Below, piece by piece: positions 7,701 to 12,254 of a DNA stretch of 12,254 nucleotides. A model generated the notes under the pieces. That model saw only the letters and a program-made list of their open reading frames with translations. It made no database searches and was not told the origin of the DNA. Within the stretch, counting starts at the first letter, position 1. Each line of letters begins with the position of its first letter. This DNA comes from Desulfotignum sp. (GTDB lineage Bacteria > Desulfobacterota > Desulfobacteria > Desulfobacterales > Desulfobacteraceae), in NCBI GenBank assembly GCA_021737445.1, contig JAIPDY010000082.1:1-12254 (forward strand). The letters run 5' to 3'. The position numbers and the translations under genes are program-made.

Positions 7701-8425
7701 AAATCTTCAAACACCGGTTTTTCTAAGGTGAACATCACTGAGATGCCGGCGGAATCCCGGCCCCTGACTTCAAGCCTGTCAAGGCTGTTGAGCACGGCAT
7801 TGATACGCTTGAAAATCACCATGCCGTCAGGTGTCAGAAGGTTGGAAAGGCCGGCGGTCAATGATGTAATAGCACCAAAATTGTCAAGTATCTCCTGTTT
7901 CAGACACCAGTGGATGTCTTTGATTTTTTCCATTTTAAGGGAGATGTTTTCCACGGCCCGGGCCGGCAGTCCGGGCTTTGCCTGTTTGAACCGGGCCTGC
8001 CAGGTGCTGATGATCTGAAAAATTGTTTTTTCAATATCAGACAGGGTCTGGACATGGTCCGGGTTAAAAAAGATCTCTCTGAACACAGATTCCTGTTTCA
8101 ATGCCTGGGCAGATTCCCAGAGTCTGTCCAGCAGCAGGTCTCCGCCTAAAAACCGGTCCGGGTCGGCAAACAGGTCCCGGCTGCCGTCTTTTGTCATCAC
8201 CGCATCCAGATGTGCGATTTGCTCTTTGATCTCTGATGGTCCTGATTGGGGTTTTGGGCCTTTAAAAGCCACAAATGCACAGATGCCGCAGCACAGGCGG
8301 TTGGGGATACAGGGGAAAAAAATCAGGGTGTTTTTTGAAACCTGGTCAAAGGATTTTCCCACCTGGATGCGGGTGAAAAACCAGGTGGCCAGGCGGTTGA
8401 GTGAGATGCGGATGTGGGATAGCAT
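4727..8425 (-). CDS. giant GlmS-like glutamine amidotransferase / double-SIS sugar isomerase
   Basis: 1232 residues, twice the length of GlmS (about 609), which makes glucosamine-6-phosphate from fructose-6-phosphate and glutamine. Glutaminase half: putative nucleophile Cys46 ('CCGI') after a 45-residue propeptide, 'RGRDSAG' (221-227), 'AHTRWAS' (329-335), oxyanion pair Asn367-Gly368 and Asp394-Thr395. First SIS domain, about 588-725: 'GQGTAG', 'ISQSGTTTDT' (651-660), 'ASTKAF' (706-711). Second SIS domain, about 770-905: Lys793, Glu796, Lys811 and His812 match E. coli Lys485, Glu488, Lys503 and His504; the Glu-to-His distance of 16 is identical. Lys1023 in 'QAKTVTV' matches Lys603. Ser303 is replaced by Ala598. 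About 150 extra residues follow Cys46, about 64 more precede 'HTRWA', about 110 precede Lys1023, and about 200 unrecognised residues (1030-1232) follow the usual end. The frame is unbroken. Chemistry is probably GlmS-like, but the sugar substrate is not proven. Last gene of its string. Confidence 0.88.
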   Translation of the reverse strand: MLSHIRISLNRLATWFFTRIQVGKSFDQVSKNTLIFFPCIPNRLCCGICAFVAFKGPKPQSGPSEIKEQIAHLDAVMTKDGSRDLFADPDRFLGGDLLLDRLWESAQALKQESVFREIFFNPDHVQTLSDIEKTIFQIISTWQARFKQAKPGLPARAVENISLKMEKIKDIHWCLKQEILDNFGAITSLTAGLSNLLTPDGMVIFKRINAVLNSLDRLEVRGRDSAGISVMFTLEKPVFEDFYAHLKKAGLTGLLKQRTNHLVLSNNSININEMANEGTGQVSISFAYKFAAEIGALGDNCAFLRSQLRNDLILQALTGFVFISTSVSAHTRWASVGDITEANCHPVDNTPTDLKIEKTGIIHVCLNGDIDNYLELKTEYEARYDKIHPDINTDTKLIPLQIQHHIKQGAAIEEAFRLAVNDFEGSHAISMHTDLAPGKLFLAQKGSGQAIFVGIAPDHYMAASELYGIVEQTPHYIKLNGGEKGQIMILDQASGGGLQGICSFYYNADPVEITQQTLCLSRITSRDIDRQGFPHYFLKEICEAPESVEKTLENRFAVNPDTRMLETRLEQEVMPRIIEEELASGKLQKIFFIGQGTAGVAAQGCADLLACYLGDKLFDIRALKSSELSGFCIAKTDDPSTAMADTLVVAISQSGTTTDTNRTVDMIRAGGARTLAIVNRRDSDLTFKVDGVLYTSSGRDIEMSVASTKAFYAQITAGAILGLHIAAVTGARTTEYITQEIQELLAIADKMRTVLTMREQIKKSAFRLAVTKNYWATVGSGANKTSADEIRIKLSELCYKTISSDYVEDKKHIDLSSEPLIIVCAAGTRESVLGDIIKDTAIFHAHKATPVVIATQGDDRFDLYAADVFKVPEIKEQFAPILNTLVGHLWGYYAALAINEGSRFMYQFRTQVQEILDEFIALGHDEYEVLLEKKFRETIAGFYNRFSKKRRENGFPAAMGLDNVANITLLLKYLSGRLPVSDFEIDFMIKGTPANMLNAFFETISLAINNMARPVDAIKHQAKTVTVGTSRIKESFQGLVFDELARHEIQISQITNKNVLVIKNLQEVIARVNGGLLYQVTGLNLLGEVTPETRIRVKTKTGTLVNETSRVETDPQLKGTKHIIVREGNVYIGKGRKDKQSILVIPVISASPATPNIIEYILSLNVDFRSSESVSLLKKIKALGGKYTRLKDWILESENVQWDDKFLNLVPVETLFGDTAEQVVEAIIQKIR

Positions 8426-8429
8426 ATGG

Positions 8430-8434
8430 CCTCC
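8430..8434 (-). promoter_or_regulatory. ribosome binding site of the giant GlmS-like gene
   Basis: On the minus strand GGAGG stands four bases before the ATG (8425-8423), in the 33-base gap after the transpeptidase gene. The spacer is short, but no other ATG occurs before Met77. This start is therefore the only ATG upstream of the predicted nucleophile Cys46, and it makes the 45-residue leader part of the primary product. Confidence 0.7.
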
Positions 8435-8458
8435 GTTAATAAAATCAGAGTGTTGACA

Positions 8459-9832
8459 TCAGCTGGATGAAGACGGCTGTGGTTTTGAAAAATAATGTTT
8501 TAAAATGGATCTGGCATGGGTGGTGGCCCGGGTGCCGATATATTTTCCATGTCCCACCACAATGGATACCACAATGGCCCTGGGTCCTGTTTTTTCCCTG
8601 GCAAATCCGGTGAACCAGTCATATTTAATGGTATGTTCCCGGTTGGACAGTGATCCGGTTTTGCCGCCGATGACCAGTCTGGACAGGATTTTGTCCCGGG
8701 AAAAAGATCCAAAGGATTTTCTGGCAGTGCCCTGGGAAACGGTTTTTTCCATGAGATCCATCATGGCAGCTGCAGATTCCGGTGCCATGGTGGTTGTAAA
8801 AAATTCTTTGCGGTATTTGTACACGGTGTTCCCTTTGGAATCTGTGACCCGGTCCACCACGGCAGGGACAAGTGCCTGCCCCTGATTGAGCAGCGGGGTG
8901 ATCATCTGGGCACCGAACACCGGAGAAATAAGCGTTTGCCGATTGAAGCCGCATCCCAGTTCCGCCAGGTGAAACTGGTTGTCATTGACCGAAAACCTGC
9001 CGGCTTCAAAAATCAGGTCTGCATTCGGAGTCTGGTTGAATCCAAACGCCTGGGCATAGGCAGATAATGTTTCTTTGCCCAGGTAGGTCTGGCCGAGCTT
9101 TCCAAAAACAGGGTTGATGGAATCGGCAAATGCACTGGCAAGTGACACCTTTATGGTGTATCTGTTTTTCACCTCTTTGAGCTGGCGCTTGTAAAGAGTA
9201 TATTTGTTGCCGTTGAAATAAAGGGGGGTGCGGGGGGTGTAATCCAGGGCATCCACGGCAGCAGCAGCGGTTACGATCTTGAAGATACTGGCTGCCGGAT
9301 ATATGGCAGCTGTACAGGGATTGATATCCGGATTTTCCAGGTCAAATCCGGACATGGCAAGGATCTGGCCCATATTGGCATCCATGACCACCATGGCGAT
9401 CTTTCGGGGTTTTCCCCTGGTCAGTGTTTTGAGATGGTCCAGAATGGATGTGAGAAATCCGGTCAGCTCCATGTCCAGAAAGGTGGACACCCTGAAGCTT
9501 TCCCGGGGGGTGTCCACAAAAAAAATATTTTTTGTGGCATTTAACAGCTCTTTGTCCTGCATCATTGTTCTGATATGGTCACGGGACAGCTGGACCGGTT
9601 CGCTGGTCTCGGCCTGTCCGGTTGTCTGTTTCAGGTCGACACTGTCCTGATCCAACTGCCGGATATACCGGTCCCCATGAAAATATTTCCACACACCCAT
9701 GCCGGCCGCGAAAAGCAGGCAAAGAAACAGGACCGGTTTAATAATCCTTTGCAAAACTCTTTTTTTCTTTTTGCGGAGGATGAAATCTGCCTGATATCTT
9801 TGCCACGCATTTTCTTTTTTAAAGGTATACAC
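8459..9832 (-). CDS. membrane-anchored penicillin-binding transpeptidase, minimal form
   Basis: A 457-residue protein with a basic cytoplasmic N-terminus (1-30, 'RKKKKR'), one membrane segment (about 31-48) and an external transpeptidase domain from about 142. The catalytic triad motifs of penicillin-binding proteins are all present: Ser182-x-x-Lys185 ('SIFK'), Ser238-Ile-Asn240 and Lys391-Thr-Gly393 ('GGKTGS'). It should cross-link peptidoglycan peptides at the outer face of the inner membrane. There is no glycosyltransferase domain, and the 90 or so residues between membrane and catalytic domain are too few for the usual class B dimerisation domain of FtsI or PBP2. The GTG start (9832) is the only start upstream of the membrane segment in this frame; its ribosome site is weak (GGA, 12-base spacer), so coupling to metG, whose stop lies 28 bases upstream, is plausible. 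The product ends in a serine run. I cannot assign it to ftsI or mrdA. Confidence 0.88.
   Translation of the reverse strand: MYTFKKENAWQRYQADFILRKKKKRVLQRIIKPVLFLCLLFAAGMGVWKYFHGDRYIRQLDQDSVDLKQTTGQAETSEPVQLSRDHIRTMMQDKELLNATKNIFFVDTPRESFRVSTFLDMELTGFLTSILDHLKTLTRGKPRKIAMVVMDANMGQILAMSGFDLENPDINPCTAAIYPAASIFKIVTAAAAVDALDYTPRTPLYFNGNKYTLYKRQLKEVKNRYTIKVSLASAFADSINPVFGKLGQTYLGKETLSAYAQAFGFNQTPNADLIFEAGRFSVNDNQFHLAELGCGFNRQTLISPVFGAQMITPLLNQGQALVPAVVDRVTDSKGNTVYKYRKEFFTTTMAPESAAAMMDLMEKTVSQGTARKSFGSFSRDKILSRLVIGGKTGSLSNREHTIKYDWFTGFAREKTGPRAIVVSIVVGHGKYIGTRATTHARSILKHYFSKPQPSSSS
9514..9537. repeat. perfect 10-bp inverted repeat inside the transpeptidase gene
   Basis: CCACAAAAAA (9514-9523) and TTTTTTGTGG (9528-9537) are exact reverse complements separated by AATA. 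The element falls in codons of about residues 99-106 of the transpeptidase, between the membrane segment and the catalytic domain. It could form a hairpin in RNA or DNA; the six-base A/T half of each arm makes it weak, and coding coincidence is possible. Confidence 0.6.
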
Positions 9833-9860
9833 GGTGTTGGGATTTCCAAAAAATTGGGTG

Positions 9861-11768
9861 TTATTTCACCGGACAGCCCGGCAGGGTCTCTTTATCAAAT
9901 CCGGCCAGAATCAGTTCTTTTTTTCTGCCGGCGGCCAGAATCATTCCCTGGGAGGTCTCTCCCATGATTGTGGCCTCCTTTAGATTGGCCACCACGATCA
10001 CCTGTTTTCCCACAAGTTCTTCAGGGGTATAGTGTTTGCCGATGCCGGCCACCACCTGCCGGGTTTCAGACCCCAGGTCCACCTGCAGTCTGAGCAGTTT
10101 ATCAGATTTTTCAATTTTATCAGCCGCCCGGATGATACCTGTGCGCAGGTCTATCCGGGCAAAGTCATCAATGGTGATCCGGGGTTTCAGGGCGGGTTTG
10201 AATACCGGGGCGGCAGGCGCTGGCTTTTTGGCCACATCAATTCTGGGGAACAGGATGTCAGGCTTTTCAAGGCAGGTTCCGGGCTGTACCAGGCCCCAGG
10301 TCATGCGGTCCAGATGGACAAATCCTGTTTCCGGTATGGTCTGGCCTAACGCGGTCAGCATTTTATGGCTGGTGCCGGGCATCACCGGATAGATCAGGCA
10401 GGCCACGGTGCGCAATCCTTCCAGCAGGTTGCCGATCACCGCTGCCAGCCTGGGACGGCCTGATGCCTCCTTGGCCAGGTTCCAGGGCTCATTCACATCA
10501 ATATATTTGTTCATGCGGGAAATAAACTGCCACACAGCCTCAACACCTTTGCTGAATTCATATGCTGCCATGGCGGCATGAAAATGGTTGATTGCATTCT
10601 GTGCATCTTTTTCCAGACACAGGTCTGAATGAAGGTTTTGGTCCATGTCCGGCACACAGCCTTTGAAATATTGAAAATTCATGGACAACACCCGGGAAAA
10701 AAGGTTTCCCAGGTCATTTGCCAGGTCTGAGTTGATCCGGGACACCAGCACATCTTCAGTAAAATTGGCATCCAGACCAAAGACCATCTCCCGCATGAGA
10801 AAATACCGGAACGCATCCACCCCGTACTGGTTGGTGACCGCCACAGGATCAGTGACATTGCCAACGGTCTTGGACATCTTGCTGCCGGACACATTCCAGA
10901 ATCCGTGGACATTCAACCCGTCATAAATATCAATGCCCGCAGCCTTGAGCATGATGGGCCAGTAGATGCCATGGGGTTTTATGATGTCCTTGGCCACAAA
11001 ATGCCGGGCGGAAGACCAGAATTTTTGGAACAGTTCACCATCCGGATATCCCAGGGCGGAGATATAGTTGGTCAAGGCATCAAACCAGACATAGGTGACA
11101 TAATTTTCATCAAAGGGCAGGGTGATCCCCCAGGTGAGCCGGGATTTGGGACGGGAGATACACAGATCTTCCAGAGGTTCTTTTAAGAAGGAAAGGATCT
11201 CGGTCTCATACTGCCTGGGATGGATAAAACCAGGATTGGTTTTTATGTGATCAATGAGCCAGTTTTGGTATTTGCTCATTTTGAAAAAATAATTGGATTC
11301 CTTGATGGGAGAGGGTGCCACTCCATGGTCAGGGCATTTTCCCTCCTTGAGCTCCCGGTCCTGATAAAACCGTTCACATCCGAAGCAGTATTGCCCTTCA
11401 TAACTGGAAAAATAGATGTCTCCACGGTCATGGATCCGGGTCAGCAGATTTTGTACCACCTGTATGTGTTCTGGGTCAGTGGTGCGGATGAACTGATCAT
11501 TGTTAATATTCAGCCGGGGCCACAGGTCCTGGAACAGGCGGCTGATCTTATCGACATATTCCCCTGGGCTCTGATTGTTCTTTCTGGCTGCCTGGACAAT
11601 TTTGTCTCCATGTTCGTCCGTGCCAGTGAGAAAATAGGTGTCATACCCGTCCATCTGTTTGAAACGGGTGGCAACATCCGCGGCAATGGTGGTATAGGCA
11701 TGGCCGAGATGCGGTTTGGCATTTACATAATATATGGGGGTTGTAAAAAACTGTGTTCTGGTTTTCAT
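9861..11768 (-). CDS. metG: methionyl-tRNA synthetase
   Basis: Charges tRNA-Met with methionine for translation, in the cytoplasm. The 635-residue product is a class I synthetase. The HIGH-type signature is 'HLGH' (20-23) after 'TPIYYVNAKP', and the KMSKS-type loop is 'KMSKT' (297-301). The insert domain carries a metal-type knuckle: Cys128-x2-Cys131 and Cys145-x2-His148, where many homologues have a fourth cysteine. The anticodon-binding helices follow (about 345-480, with 'NEPWNLAK' at 426-433). After a proline/alanine linker (510-530) comes the C-terminal OB-fold tRNA-binding domain ('DDFARIDLRTG', 534-544, to 'GMILAA', 608-613), the dimerising module of many bacterial MetG proteins. The ATG at 11768 is preceded on its strand by AGGA with a six-base spacer. 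ricT lies 51 bases upstream. Confidence 0.97.
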   Translation of the reverse strand: MKTRTQFFTTPIYYVNAKPHLGHAYTTIAADVATRFKQMDGYDTYFLTGTDEHGDKIVQAARKNNQSPGEYVDKISRLFQDLWPRLNINNDQFIRTTDPEHIQVVQNLLTRIHDRGDIYFSSYEGQYCFGCERFYQDRELKEGKCPDHGVAPSPIKESNYFFKMSKYQNWLIDHIKTNPGFIHPRQYETEILSFLKEPLEDLCISRPKSRLTWGITLPFDENYVTYVWFDALTNYISALGYPDGELFQKFWSSARHFVAKDIIKPHGIYWPIMLKAAGIDIYDGLNVHGFWNVSGSKMSKTVGNVTDPVAVTNQYGVDAFRYFLMREMVFGLDANFTEDVLVSRINSDLANDLGNLFSRVLSMNFQYFKGCVPDMDQNLHSDLCLEKDAQNAINHFHAAMAAYEFSKGVEAVWQFISRMNKYIDVNEPWNLAKEASGRPRLAAVIGNLLEGLRTVACLIYPVMPGTSHKMLTALGQTIPETGFVHLDRMTWGLVQPGTCLEKPDILFPRIDVAKKPAPAAPVFKPALKPRITIDDFARIDLRTGIIRAADKIEKSDKLLRLQVDLGSETRQVVAGIGKHYTPEELVGKQVIVVANLKEATIMGETSQGMILAAGRKKELILAGFDKETLPGCPVK

Positions 11769-11819
11769 GGTGGATCCTGTCTCTTTTTTTGCCTTGTTTG
11801 GTCTATGGCAAGGGTTGTT

Positions 11820-12254
11820 TCAATCTGTTGCTGTGATGTCACAGACATTTTTTTCCACTTCGGACCGGTCTTCCATGCGTACAGTGACCGTCTGTTTGAG
11901 AATATTCTGGCGCACCACTTTCCCCTTGCCCTGTTCCAGGGTCAGGGTCTTTCCCAGCCGGGGCATCTTTTTTTTGAGAAACTGGTAGGTCTGGTTCTCA
12001 AAGGTAAGACAGCACATGAGCCGGCCGCATACACCGGAGATCTTTGTGGGGTTCAGGGAAAGACCCTGTTCCTTGGCCATTTTGATGGAAATGGGTTCAA
12101 AATTGTGCATAAATGAGGAACAGCAGAATTCCCTGCCGCATTTGCCGATACCGCCGCAGTGTTTGGACAGGTTCCGGATACCCACCTGGCGCATCTCTAT
12201 GCGCAGGTTGAACTCTTTGACCAGCAGTTTGATCAGCTGCCTGAAATCCACCCG
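11820..12254 (-). CDS. ricT: RicT/YaaT-type PSP1 domain protein, N-terminus missing
   Basis: The last 144 residues of a PSP1-domain protein; the 5' part lies beyond the window. Reading starts in frame at 12254 with 'RVDFRQLIKLL', a typical mid-protein segment, so the GTG near 12251 is not a start. Diagnostic stretches are 'LRIEMRQVGIR', 'KHCGGIGKCGREFCC' with Cys33, 39, 44 and 45, 'SIKMAKEQGLSLNPTKISG' and 'GVCGRLMCC' with Cys76, 81 and 82 (numbered from the edge). In Bacillus the homologue RicT (YaaT) forms a complex with RicA and RicF that carries [4Fe-4S] clusters and assists RNase Y mRNA processing. Partner genes are not in this window, and the role in Gram-negative bacteria is open. The gene opens the visible part of the minus-strand string ricT-metG-transpeptidase-amidotransferase. 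Confidence 0.9.
   Translation of the reverse strand, partial: RVDFRQLIKLLVKEFNLRIEMRQVGIRNLSKHCGGIGKCGREFCCSSFMHNFEPISIKMAKEQGLSLNPTKISGVCGRLMCCLTFENQTYQFLKKKMPRLGKTLTLEQGKGKVVRQNILKQTVTVRMEDRSEVEKNVCDITATD

Noticed and set aside
11769..11819. Short inverted repeat (CCTTG/CAAGG) between ricT and metG
   Set aside because: The stem is five bases with a long loop, and the adjacent run is A rather than T in the direction of transcription, so it is not a terminator.
11220..12116. 298-codon open frame on the + strand opposite metG and ricT
   Set aside because: It runs antisense through two clearly homologous genes and spans their intergenic gap. Its sequence has no recognisable domain, and the openness follows from the codon bias of the real genes.
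1..12254. Defence system, prophage, insertion sequence or CRISPR
   Set aside because: No integrase, transposase, direct-repeat array, terminal inverted repeats or abrupt composition change was seen; the genes are core functions in ordered strings.

Overview
The window looks like chromosomal housekeeping DNA from an anaerobic member of the Desulfobacterota, probably a Desulfobacteraceae-type sulfate reducer. This is an inference from gene content and order: a DUF4416-yicC-remA-gmk string, ricT (PSP1) next to metG, a moderately GC-rich sequence with many CCGG/CCCGG codon pairs, and no sign of mobile DNA. No rRNA, tRNA, CRISPR array, insertion sequence or attachment site was seen, and no gap between genes exceeds about 55 bases.

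Left half (1-4699, + strand): a tightly packed, probably co-transcribed string. It runs from the end of a DUF4416 gene through yicC (RNase-like), a remA-type regulator, gmk (GMP kinase), rlmB (23S rRNA 2'-O-methyltransferase) and icd (isocitrate dehydrogenase) to comF (phosphoribosyltransferase-like). Neighbouring genes overlap or lie a few bases apart, except for 48 bases before remA. The icd product has an E. coli-type fold, but every residue position that reads the NADP 2'-phosphate is replaced in the direction known from NAD+-specific enzymes.

Right half (4727-12254, - strand): a second, convergent string read from right to left. It comprises ricT (cut by the window edge), metG, a small membrane-anchored penicillin-binding transpeptidase, and a very large (1232-residue) GlmS-like amidotransferase/sugar isomerase. 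The last protein is the most unusual item here. It keeps nearly all catalytic residues of GlmS, but carries a predicted propeptide, large insertions in the glutaminase half, an insertion before the C-terminal catalytic lysine, and a further 200 or so unrecognised residues after the normal end of GlmS.

The two strings meet tail to tail with only 27 bases between stop codons and no visible hairpin terminator. The left string serves nucleotide supply, RNA processing and modification, and the TCA-type step to 2-oxoglutarate. The right string ends with two genes that both point to the cell envelope: amino-sugar supply and peptidoglycan cross-linking.
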